Part shown: piece after piece, positions 1 to 5,716 of the stretch
Layout: each line of letters starts with the position of its first letter
Position numbering within the stretch: the stretch's first letter is position 1
Source of the DNA: a bacterium
Lineage (GTDB): Bacteria > Vulcanimicrobiota > Vulcanimicrobiia > Vulcanimicrobiales > Vulcanimicrobiaceae
Length of the DNA stretch: 6,319 nucleotides
NCBI GenBank assembly: GCA_021807645.1
Contig: JAKBCP010000053.1
Location: 1-6,319 of the forward strand
Reading direction: 5' to 3'
Translations under genes and position numbers: made by a program
The notes under the pieces: generated by a model
What the model was told of the DNA's origin: nothing
What the model saw: the letters and a program-made list of their open reading frames with translations, nothing else
Database searches by the model: none

Positions 1-1054
1 TCGCGAAGAGGCCTTCCCCTACGATCTCGTTGCTAAGATGGCCGAGCTCGGTTTCCTGGGGCTTCCCTTTCCCGAGGCTTACGGCGGCGCCGGGGCCGAT
101 ACCGTCAGCTATGCGCTGGCGATCATGGAGATCGCGCGCGCCGACGCTTCGACCGCGATCACGATGGCGGCACACGTCTCCCTCGGCGCGACGCCGTTCT
201 ACCTCTTCGGCACCGAAGAGCAGAAACAGCGCTACCTCGTGCCGCTCGCGCAGGGCAAGATGCTTTGGGGCTTCGGGCTCACCGAGCCCGAAGCGGGGAG
301 CGACGCAGGCAATTGTCGCACCACGGCGCAGCTCGAAGGCGGGCAGTGGCGCATCAACGGCACCAAGGCGTTCATCACGAACTCGGGCACCGATATCAGC
401 GGCGGCACGACGATTACCGCCGTAACCGATAAGCGGGCCGACGGTCGCTCGGAGATATCGAATATCATCGTTCCGCAGACGACGCCCGGATTTACGCGTA
501 GCAAGAAGTATCGCAAGATGGGGTGGCGCGCCTCCGATACCCGCGAGCTCTCGTTCGTCGATGCGTGCGTTCCCGAGGAAAACCTGCTCGGCAAACGCGG
601 CGAAGGGCTCAAGCAATTCTTGACGATCCTCGATGGCGGCCGCATCTCGGTCGCCGCGCTGAGCGTCGGCCTCGCGATGGGCGCGTACGACGAAGCGCTC
701 GCTTACGCAAAAGAGCGTCGCGCCTTCGGGCAGACGATCTCGAAGTTCCAAGCGATCCAATTCAAGCTCGTCGATATGCTCTGCGAGATCGAGCATTCCA
801 AACTGATGGTGCTCAAAGCGGCGTGGGAGAAAGATAACAAACGCGACTTTCTGCAGACGGCGAGCCTGGCGAAACTCTACGCGGGCGAAGTCTCGCGCCG
901 GGTGGTCAACGAGGCGGTGCAGATCCACGGCGGCTACGGCTTTATGGACGAATATCCGGTCTCGCGGATGTACCGCGACCAGAAGATCAACGAGATCGGC
1001 GAGGGAACCAACGAGGTTCAGCGCGTGGTGATCGCGCGTCGGATGGGCTTGTAG
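1..1054 (+). CDS. Acyl-CoA dehydrogenase, 5'-truncated by window edge
   Basis: FAD-dependent cytoplasmic enzyme that oxidises an acyl-CoA thioester to the trans-2-enoyl-CoA and passes electrons to electron-transfer flavoprotein, in fatty-acid or branched-chain amino-acid breakdown. The frame is already open at the window edge (first full codon at base 2), so the Met codon at 38 is internal. About 350 residues are visible, roughly 30 to 40 short of the usual 380-390, and the missing part is the N-terminal helix. Visible hallmarks are the flavin-contact motif GLTEPEAGSD (about 275-304), ITNSGTD (371-391), the family signature RRAFGQ (716-733), GGYGFMDEYPVSR (929-967) and EGTNEVQR near the C-terminus. 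The Glu at 1001-1003 in GEGT is at the position of the catalytic base in short-chain and related dehydrogenases (IYEGT in SCAD). Chain-length specificity cannot be read from this. The family assignment is near certain. Confidence 0.95.
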   Translation, partial: REEAFPYDLVAKMAELGFLGLPFPEAYGGAGADTVSYALAIMEIARADASTAITMAAHVSLGATPFYLFGTEEQKQRYLVPLAQGKMLWGFGLTEPEAGSDAGNCRTTAQLEGGQWRINGTKAFITNSGTDISGGTTITAVTDKRADGRSEISNIIVPQTTPGFTRSKKYRKMGWRASDTRELSFVDACVPEENLLGKRGEGLKQFLTILDGGRISVAALSVGLAMGAYDEALAYAKERRAFGQTISKFQAIQFKLVDMLCEIEHSKLMVLKAAWEKDNKRDFLQTASLAKLYAGEVSRRVVNEAVQIHGGYGFMDEYPVSRMYRDQKINEIGEGTNEVQRVVIARRMGL

Positions 1055-1058
1055 GCTC

Positions 1059-1074
1059 GCCGACCGTCGGCTTT
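1059..1074 (+). terminator. Weak terminator-like hairpin after acyl-CoA dehydrogenase
   Basis: Five bases after the TAG stop lies a perfect dyad, GCCGAC-C-GTCGGC, followed by TTT and then ACCTTC. As RNA it gives a 5-bp GC-rich stem (1059-1063 with 1067-1071) around a CCG loop. The T run is only three bases, so an intrinsic terminator would be weak and read-through into the peroxiredoxin gene is likely. It may be a chance dyad or a protein site instead. Confidence 0.3.
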
Positions 1075-1129
1075 ACCTTCGTGCCGTGCAACTTCGCGGG
1101 CGTGCGGCTCGTTGAACGGCACGGAGGTA
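1074..1129 (+). promoter_or_regulatory. Long stem-loop that buries the peroxiredoxin ribosome binding site
   Basis: Bases 1074-1087 pair with 1116-1129 over 14 consecutive positions, 13 Watson-Crick and one G-U (1079 with 1124). After one G/A mismatch (1088/1115), 1089-1092 (CAAC) pair with 1111-1114 (GTTG), and CGC/GCG at 1095-1097 and 1104-1106 can close the apical loop. The Shine-Dalgarno GGAGG at 1123-1127 is entirely inside the 3' arm, facing ACCTTC at 1075-1080. The start codon follows 6 bases after the stem. In a transcript that enters from upstream this would block ribosome access. It could be an RNA thermometer, a site opened by a ligand or small RNA, or a mask that silences read-through mRNA while a promoter starting inside the stem gives open mRNA. 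The pairing is read directly; the function is inference. Confidence 0.6.
1123..1127 (+). promoter_or_regulatory. Shine-Dalgarno GGAGG of the peroxiredoxin gene
   Basis: GGAGG lies 8 bases before the ATG at 1136 and decides that start over an upstream in-frame TTG at 1112, which would sit before the ribosome site and spoil the N-terminal signal peptide. It is buried in the stem described for 1074-1129. Confidence 0.85.
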
Positions 1130-1135
1130 GTGACT

Positions 1136-1690
1136 ATGCGTTCAACGTTTTTCCGTTCTCTCGCGCTCGGCGCGCTGTTCCTGGGGATCCTCACGCCGGC
1201 CGCCCAAGCGGCCCTGCCGGTCGGTGCGAAGGCGCCGATGTTTACGTTGCAGGCGACGCAAGGCGGCAAGGTGTTTCCGTTTTCGCTCGCCGCGGCGCTG
1301 AAGAAAGGGCCGGTCGTGCTCTATTTCTACCCGGCGGCATTCACCCCGGGCTGCACGATCGAAGCGCACGATTTTGCCGACGCGATCGGCAAATATAAGG
1401 CGCTTCACGCAACGGTGATCGGCGTCTCGCACGATCCACTTGCGAAATTACAGCGCTTTTCCGTCAGCGTCTGTCGCCGTAAATTCCCCGTCGCCGCCGA
1501 TATCAACCAGACGGTGATGAAAGAATACGACGCCGTACTTACTGCGGCCCCGCAGTACGCCAACCGTACGTCGTACGTGATCTCGCCGCAGGGCCGGATA
1601 ATCTACACCTATACGAATTTGCAACCAGGAAAACACGTCGCAAACACGCTTGCAGCACTCAAGCGCTGGGAAGCGACCCACAAGATCTAA
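1136..1690 (+). CDS. Exported PrxQ/BCP-type peroxiredoxin
   Basis: Thiol peroxidase that reduces hydrogen peroxide or alkyl hydroperoxides through a peroxidatic cysteine. The product has 184 residues. Residues 1-26 look like a Sec signal peptide (MRSTFFR, hydrophobic core, cleavage after AQA), which places the enzyme in the periplasm or outside the cell, whereas BCP itself is cytoplasmic. The thioredoxin-fold domain runs from about 28 to 180. The active-site motif is YPAAFTPGCTIEA, with Thr70 and peroxidatic Cys73; Arg143 in NRTSYVIS fits the conserved active-site Arg. The resolving Cys of E. coli BCP, five residues after the peroxidatic one, is His78 here. The only other Cys is Cys113 in VSVCRRKFPVAAD, which could resolve it or be free. 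Its stop codon overlaps the convergent rmuC stop. The family is confident; the reductant is unknown. Confidence 0.92.
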   Translation: MRSTFFRSLALGALFLGILTPAAQAALPVGAKAPMFTLQATQGGKVFPFSLAAALKKGPVVLYFYPAAFTPGCTIEAHDFADAIGKYKALHATVIGVSHDPLAKLQRFSVSVCRRKFPVAADINQTVMKEYDAVLTAAPQYANRTSYVISPQGRIIYTYTNLQPGKHVANTLAALKRWEATHKI

Positions 1691-2964
1691 CCGCCGAGCG
1701 AACCGTCTTGGAGCGCGATTCTATCGCGCTCCTCTTCGCGTGCGAGTGCGAAAGCGGCTTCTTGTGCGCTCAACGCCGTGATGGTGCCCGCGTTGCTTTC
1801 GATGCGGTCGATCTCTCCTTGCGTCGCCGCTTCGGGGTTTCCGGCGAGCTTTGCGAGCTCGCGGCTTCCGGGGAGCAAACGCGATTCGTAGGAGCCGACG
1901 GCTTTGTTATACGCCGTCACCGCCGTGTTGAGGCTCTTGCCGAGGTCATTCAAATGGTCGGAAAGAACGCGCACGCGGTCGAAAACGACCCGGCCCTGCG
2001 CGGCGATCTCGCGGACGTTTTGTTCTTGTTTGAGGCTCTGCCAGACCATTCCGTACGAACGCAACAGCGCCATAAACGTCAGCGGTCCCACGACGTAGAC
2101 GGCCTTCTTCGCGGCAAATTCGATGATATCTTCATCTTGCGAGTAGGCGGCGCTGAGAAAATTCTCGCCGGGAATGAACATAACGACAAAATCCACGCTG
2201 CCGGGAATCGTTTGGTATTTTGCCGCGGCGAGAGCGTTGATCCGCGATTTGAGTGCGTCTCCGTACTTCTTAAAATGCGCCGCTTTGGTTGCTTCGTCGG
2301 TGCTCTCGACGGCATCGAGATAGGCGTCGAGCGGGACTTTCGCATCGACGCAAATGAAGCGCTCCTGCGGCAATTTTACGATCATATCGGGCTGCTGCGT
2401 CTTCTCGACGCCGGTGAAGCGCTTTTGCGCTTCGAAATCGCAGTGCTCCAACATACCCGCCAACTCACAGACCCGCTGCAGTTGCAATTCGCCCCAGCGC
2501 CCACGCGTCTGCGGATTGCGCAGCGCCGATGCGAGTTTCGTCGTTCGTTCCGAGAGCGCCGCCGTAGCGAGGCTGAGCTCTCCGCCGCTTTTGGCGAGCT
2601 GTTCGACTTGCGTGCGTAATTCGGCATAGGCCGTCAGGCGAGCTTGTTCGAGCTCGCGAACGAAGGCATCGACTTGGTTGAGCTTTTCGCCGACCGGAGC
2701 GACAAGTTCGGAGAGTTTCGCCGCGATCCCGGCCTGCGTGGTATCCAAGCGTTGTCCGGCGAGAGCGAGAAACTCTGCGCGCGACGAATCGACGAGGTCG
2801 CGCTGGGTCGCGGCTAAATCGTTCTTCGCGCGCTCGAGCAGCAGTTCAAATCTTGCTGCGGCATCGTCTCGGTTGCCGCGGCCGTTGCGTACGAGCAGTG
2901 CCGTAACCGCCGCGGTAATAACGACCGCGGCGATAAGTAGAACGAAAACCAGCGTCGCACTCAT
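1687..2964 (-). CDS. rmuC: DNA recombination protein RmuC, membrane-anchored
   Basis: RmuC family protein, in E. coli linked to limiting recombination at inverted repeats and thought to be a nuclease because its core resembles the PD-(D/E)XK fold. The 425 residues begin with one hydrophobic helix (about 4-25), then a long charged, probably coiled-coil stretch (about 35-145), then the RmuC domain. Family marks are LRNPQTRGRWGELQ (148-161), PDMIVKLP (192-199), CVDAKVPLDAY (205-215, the nuclease-like core), VMFIPGENF (261-269) and YVVGPLTFMALLRS (290-303). I chose the ATG at 2964, giving MSATLVFV and a clean anchor. An in-frame ATG at 3024 would add 20 residues inside the upstream gene and put polar residues before the anchor. 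No strong Shine-Dalgarno precedes 2964, so it probably depends on translation of the hydrolase gene that ends 4 bp upstream. Confidence 0.93.
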   Translation of the reverse strand: MSATLVFVLLIAAVVITAAVTALLVRNGRGNRDDAAARFELLLERAKNDLAATQRDLVDSSRAEFLALAGQRLDTTQAGIAAKLSELVAPVGEKLNQVDAFVRELEQARLTAYAELRTQVEQLAKSGGELSLATAALSERTTKLASALRNPQTRGRWGELQLQRVCELAGMLEHCDFEAQKRFTGVEKTQQPDMIVKLPQERFICVDAKVPLDAYLDAVESTDEATKAAHFKKYGDALKSRINALAAAKYQTIPGSVDFVVMFIPGENFLSAAYSQDEDIIEFAAKKAVYVVGPLTFMALLRSYGMVWQSLKQEQNVREIAAQGRVVFDRVRVLSDHLNDLGKSLNTAVTAYNKAVGSYESRLLPGSRELAKLAGNPEAATQGEIDRIESNAGTITALSAQEAAFALAREEERDRIALQDGSLGG

Positions 2965-2968
2965 CCGG

Positions 2969-3799
2969 TCAGCGTTTCGGGACGAGGTGGCTTCTGAAGA
3001 ACTCCAGCGTGCGTTTCCAGGCATCGCTCGCTGCCGCGGGCGCGTACGCGCTGCGGCGATCGTCGAAGAAATCGTGTCCGGCGGTTTGATAGACGCGAAG
3101 ATCGTTGGGAACGGTCAGGAGCGTACGGAAGAACCGCACTTGATCGACGGAGATGAGCGAATCGTGTTCGCCGTAGCTTCCGCAGACCGGAATGTGGATT
3201 TGATCGGGCGTAATGCGATCGACCGAGCCGTAAAAAGGCGCGACGCAGTTGAAGATATCGTTGTTGTCGGCGGCTTGCAGCAGGGCGTAATGCCCGCCGA
3301 CCGAGAGTCCGGTAATGCCGATGAGCCCTTGAGGGGAGCGGGCTTGCAGCCAGAGTGCCGCCGCACGAATATCGCCGTCGGCCTGTCGACGGTCGATGCG
3401 TTTGGCGAACGGTTCGAAGAGTTTGCGATCGCAGGATTCGTCGCCCGACGGAGCTTCGAAGCGCGCATACAGGTCGGGAGAAACCGTCGAAAAGCCGGCC
3501 TTTGCAAAACGGCGCACGATATCGCGAATCGTGGCATCGACGCCCCAGAGGTGTGGAACGACGACGATTCCCGGCGTGTTTGCGCGCACGACGCGCGGCC
3601 CGGCGGTATAGACGCGCATCGTCGTGTCAAGACGTCGGAGTTCGACGATTTCGACGGAGATCGCCGGATCGGTCTCGGCGACGAAGGGCAGGTGCGGTGG
3701 GGCGAGATGCAGATCGCTATCATCTGCGCTCGCCATACGACGAGGTGCGACGGCGTCGATCGCTTTGGCAAGCGCGGCTAAATCATCATCCTTCTTCAA
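2969..3799 (-). CDS. Dienelactone hydrolase family alpha/beta hydrolase
   Basis: Alpha/beta hydrolase of the dienelactone hydrolase family, probably cytoplasmic; the substrate is unknown. The product has 276 residues. After an N-terminal region of about 50 residues with no clear homology come VVVPHLWGVDATIRDIVRRF (79-98), the family's opening strand and helix, and the nucleophile elbow GLSVGG with Ser166. Asp213 (YGEHDSLI) and His242 (TAGHDFF) complete a plausible triad, followed by the usual C-terminal A..AW.R.LEFF. Classic dienelactone hydrolase uses Cys in a GYCLGG elbow; Ser here suggests ordinary esterase-like chemistry. The start is TTG at 3799, supported by AAGGAG six bases upstream; the next in-frame ATG (3736, residue 22) has no comparable site. 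It overlaps the LysR gene by 4 bp and lies 4 bp before rmuC, so it is likely the middle gene of an operon. Confidence 0.88.
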   Translation of the reverse strand: MKKDDDLAALAKAIDAVAPRRMASADDSDLHLAPPHLPFVAETDPAISVEIVELRRLDTTMRVYTAGPRVVRANTPGIVVVPHLWGVDATIRDIVRRFAKAGFSTVSPDLYARFEAPSGDESCDRKLFEPFAKRIDRRQADGDIRAAALWLQARSPQGLIGITGLSVGGHYALLQAADNNDIFNCVAPFYGSVDRITPDQIHIPVCGSYGEHDSLISVDQVRFFRTLLTVPNDLRVYQTAGHDFFDDRRSAYAPAAASDAWKRTLEFFRSHLVPKR

Positions 3800-4752
3800 C
3801 GCCCACTCCTTCGACGTCGATCTTTCCGCGCCGTGCTGCGCGAACCTTTGCTCTGCTCGGCGGCGGCGGGTTCGCCGAGCAGCGTGGCGATGAATGCCTG
3901 CGCGAGCGGTGCGAGCGGACGCTCGCGTCGCAGAAGTATGTAAAAATCGCGCTCCAGGACGAGATCGTCGATGGCGACCGGCACGACGCGATGTAACGAT
4001 ATCGCGCGTTCGACGACGCGTTCGGAGAGGATCGCGATGCCGAGCCCGGCTTCGACTGCGCGCACGATTCCCTCACCGCTGGGCAGCTCCAGCGCGATCG
4101 GTGGCTCGACCCCCGCCGCGCGCAAAGCGTCGTAGCCATGGTCGCGCGTGCCCGAGCCGGGTTCGCGGCTGACGAAGCGTTCGCGCGCGAGTTCGGCGGC
4201 GCGGATACCCATGCGCGCGGCGAATGGGTGCTGCGGCGCAACGATGAGGCGCAAGCGGTCGTGGGCGAAGGGGCGCGTCTCCAGCCGCGGATCGTCGATC
4301 GTGCCTTCGATCAATCCGAAGAGGAGGTCGCCGTGCAGAACGAGCCGTTCGACCTCTTGGGTATTGGCGATCCGGACGCGGGGTTCGACCCCGGGGCGAT
4401 CGCGGAGAAAATCGGCGAGCAGCTTCGGCACGAGATGGGTCCCGATGGTACGCGTCGCCCCGAAATCGAGCCGGCCGCTCCGCGCCGCAACGTAGCCGTC
4501 GGCTTCGCGTTGCAGGGCCTCGGCCGCGGCGACGAGAGTTCCGGCACGCTCTGCGACCATGCGGCCGGCCTCGGTGAGCTCCGGGCGTCCCGCTTCACGC
4601 GAAAAAAGCGCGAGGCCAAGTGCCGAGGCGAGCGTCGCAAGCTGCTGGCTGACCGCCGGCTGCGAGATGCCCAGGGCGCGGGCCGCCTTCGAGAAGGAGC
4701 CTCGCTTGGCGACTTCAGTAAGCGTTTCAAGCTGCGAGAGCGAGATAGTCAT
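3796..4752 (-). CDS. LysR-type transcriptional regulator, CysL/YeiE/CbbR-like
   Basis: DNA-binding activator or repressor of the LysR family, 318 residues. The winged helix-turn-helix is at about 3-62, with the typical AKRGSFSKAARALGISQPAV stretch (15-34). It is followed by a linker helix (about 63-88) and a two-lobed effector domain (about 92-292). IANTQEVERLVLHGDLLFGL (128-147), EGTIDDPRL (149-157) and SREPGSGTR (195-203) resemble the branch containing CysL, YeiE and CbbR, several of which respond to sulfur or carbon metabolites; this is recognition, not an alignment. The C-terminus carries an extra basic tail (302-318, KGSRSTARKDRRRRSGR), whose codons hold the ribosome site of the next gene. 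It is divergent from the solute-binding protein gene, the usual arrangement of a LysR regulator with its target. No strong Shine-Dalgarno is seen before the ATG at 4752. Confidence 0.93.
   Translation of the reverse strand: MTISLSQLETLTEVAKRGSFSKAARALGISQPAVSQQLATLASALGLALFSREAGRPELTEAGRMVAERAGTLVAAAEALQREADGYVAARSGRLDFGATRTIGTHLVPKLLADFLRDRPGVEPRVRIANTQEVERLVLHGDLLFGLIEGTIDDPRLETRPFAHDRLRLIVAPQHPFAARMGIRAAELARERFVSREPGSGTRDHGYDALRAAGVEPPIALELPSGEGIVRAVEAGLGIAILSERVVERAISLHRVVPVAIDDLVLERDFYILLRRERPLAPLAQAFIATLLGEPAAAEQSKGSRSTARKDRRRRSGR
3806..3811 (-). promoter_or_regulatory. Shine-Dalgarno AAGGAG deciding the TTG start of the hydrolase
   Basis: On the minus strand AAGGAG lies six bases before the TTG at 3799, inside the last codons of the LysR gene. 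Together with the TTGA overlap (stop TGA within the start region) this supports coupled translation and makes TTG a better start than the later ATG at 3736. Confidence 0.75.
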
Positions 4753-4796
4753 AAGTAAAACAAATGGGTTTGCATCTAAGATGTTATTTGACTTAT
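4751..4796 (+). promoter_or_regulatory. Interrupted inverted repeat in the divergent gap
   Basis: Bases 4751-4763 and 4784-4796 form an inverted repeat that matches at 11 of 13 positions, with perfect outer six-base arms (ATAAGT and ACTTAT) and a 20-bp spacer. It is AT-rich against a GC-rich background, starts at the regulator's own start codon and ends over the -35 candidate of the opposite gene. This is a plausible site for the LysR-type regulator and for autoregulation. Binding is inferred from position and symmetry only. Confidence 0.5.
4773..4783 (+). promoter_or_regulatory. 11-bp dyad CATCTAAGATG inside the divergent gap
   Basis: A perfect 5-bp dyad around one A lies in the spacer of the larger inverted repeat, centred 12 bases upstream of the middle of the TTGACT candidate. 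It does not fit the LysR T-N11-A consensus strictly. It could be the recognition half-site pair or a chance symmetry in an AT-rich stretch. Confidence 0.35.
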
Positions 4797-4816
4797 AGAA
4801 TGGTCGCTCCTATGCT
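4788..4816 (+). promoter_or_regulatory. Candidate sigma-70-like promoter of the solute-binding protein gene
   Basis: TTGACT (4788-4793, five of six consensus bases) and TATGCT (4811-4816, four of six) are separated by exactly 17 bp. Transcription would start near 4823, at or beside the start codon, giving a leaderless or nearly leaderless mRNA. An alternative -10, TAGAAT at 4796-4801, has no matching -35 at proper spacing. Confidence 0.45.
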
Positions 4817-4824
4817 CGGAGCAT
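4812..4824 (+). promoter_or_regulatory. 13-bp palindrome ATGCTCGGAGCAT over -10 and start codon
   Basis: A perfect 6-bp dyad around one G covers most of the -10 candidate and the first two bases of the ATG at 4823. An overlapping inverted repeat, GCTCC (4806-4810) with GGAGC (4818-4822), ends at the start codon. This is operator-like: a bound protein would block RNA polymerase. If an upstream promoter were used, the second repeat could instead fold in RNA and hide the GGAG. Confidence 0.4.
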
Positions 4825-5716
4825 GATGCTTCCATTTCGTTTCCGCGCTGCCGCCGCGGCGATTCTCGCCGCCGCGTTGCTCGGCGTCACCCCCTACAAC
4901 TTCACCGTTCCGAACGTCGACGTCGTTCCCGATCTGCATGGGAACCCGGCGAACGCTCAGCTGGTCATCTTCGCCGCCGGCAACCAATACATGGCGATGC
5001 ATGCGCTCGTTGCCGCGTTCCAACGCGAACATCCCGATGTCAAGCGCGTGTTTTACGAAACGCTGCCGCCGGGAATTCTCGCCAAACAGATTGAGGCGGG
5101 CGCCTTGCAGATCGGCAACCTCGTTATCGATCCGCAACCCGACGTCTTTCTCTCCGGCAAGAAGCGCATGACGATCGAACGCAAGCGCGGCGTCGTCGGC
5201 CCCGCGCACACCTATGCCACCAATACGCTGGCGATTCTCGTGCGAAAAGGAAACCCCAAACACGTGATGGGTCTGCGCGATCTCGGTCGTGCCGACGTTC
5301 GCGTCGCGATGCCGAACCCCGCATGGGAAGGCGTCTCGGGGCAGATTCAGGCGGCGTACCGGAAGGCGGGCGGGGCCGCATTGGTCTCGACGATTATGGT
5401 GAGCAAGCGCAGAGCGGGAACGACGCTTCTCACAAAAATCCATCATCGGCAGAGCCCGCGCTGGATTCTCTCGGGGCGCGCGGATGCGGGGGTCGTGTGG
5501 ATCTCCGAAGCGCTCTATCAAGCGAAACTCACCGGGCGTCTCGCCGTGGTGAAAATTCCCGCTTCGGAAAACGCGACGGCGATTTACCAAGCGGCCACGA
5601 TAACGAAGGCGCCGCACCCGGCGGCGGCTAAAGCGTTCGTTACGTTTCTTACCGGCGCGCGCGCGCGTGCCATCTATGCTTCTTACGGCTTCACAACTGG
5701 AGGAACCCACTCATGA
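4823..5716 (+). CDS. Exported ModA-like extracellular solute-binding protein
   Basis: Periplasmic binding protein of the molybdate/oxyanion-type fold, 297 residues. Residues 1 to about 22 are an Arg-containing, Ala/Leu-rich export signal without a lipobox Cys. The body shows ModA-like blocks: LVIFAAGNQYMAMHALVAAF (47-66), ILAKQIEAGA (85-94), PDVFLSG (106-112), DVRVAMPNPAWEGVSGQ (158-174), SGRADAGVVW (217-226) and HPAAAKAFVTFLTG...YASYGF (265-290). The serines that hold molybdate in ModA (FAAASLT and SSSTLARQI contexts) are replaced by AGNQY and PPGILAKQI, and about ten residues (LQIGNLVIDP) are inserted before PDVF, so the ligand may not be molybdate. No permease or ATPase gene is in view. 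ATG 4823 and ATG 4826 are both possible starts; an in-frame stop at 4796-4798 excludes longer forms. The stop overlaps the next gene by 4 bp. Confidence 0.82.
   Translation: MMLPFRFRAAAAAILAAALLGVTPYNFTVPNVDVVPDLHGNPANAQLVIFAAGNQYMAMHALVAAFQREHPDVKRVFYETLPPGILAKQIEAGALQIGNLVIDPQPDVFLSGKKRMTIERKRGVVGPAHTYATNTLAILVRKGNPKHVMGLRDLGRADVRVAMPNPAWEGVSGQIQAAYRKAGGAALVSTIMVSKRRAGTTLLTKIHHRQSPRWILSGRADAGVVWISEALYQAKLTGRLAVVKIPASENATAIYQAATITKAPHPAAAKAFVTFLTGARARAIYASYGFTTGGTHS
5699..5703 (+). promoter_or_regulatory. Shine-Dalgarno GGAGG of the DsrE-like gene
   Basis: GGAGG lies 9 bases before the ATG at 5713, inside the last codons of the solute-binding protein gene. With the ATGA overlap it indicates translation of both proteins from one mRNA. 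Confidence 0.8.

Noticed and set aside
1049..1077. TTGTAG-17 bp-TTTACC as a promoter for the peroxiredoxin
   Set aside because: Spacing is right but the -10 matches only three of six bases. It would start transcription inside the stem's 5' arm and free the ribosome site, so it deserves a mapping experiment, but the sequence alone does not support it.
1112..1135. TTG start extending the peroxiredoxin by eight residues
   Set aside because: It precedes the GGAGG, lies in the hairpin, and would put a polar stretch before an otherwise standard signal peptide.
1708..2619. 303-codon open frame on the + strand inside rmuC
   Set aside because: It lies antisense to a well-recognised RmuC, has no ribosome site or family motif, and is the kind of long open mirror frame that GC-rich codon use creates.
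2965..3024. Upstream ATG at 3024 for RmuC
   Set aside because: It would overlap the hydrolase gene by 56 bases and add polar residues before the membrane anchor; the ATG at 2964 fits the 4-bp junction.
2678..3781. 367-codon open frame on the + strand opposite the hydrolase and the start of rmuC
   Set aside because: It spans two convincing genes on the other strand and its translation shows no domain; longer than the real genes but only a codon-bias shadow.
5654..5671. Alternating GC run, possible Z-DNA or slippage tract
   Set aside because: It encodes an ordinary Gly-Ala-Arg-Ala-Arg-Ala stretch in a conserved helix and is explained by GC-rich codon choice.
4793..5710. 305-codon open frame on the - strand opposite the solute-binding protein
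   Set aside because: Arg/Gly-rich translation without motifs, antisense to a gene with a signal peptide and clear family blocks.
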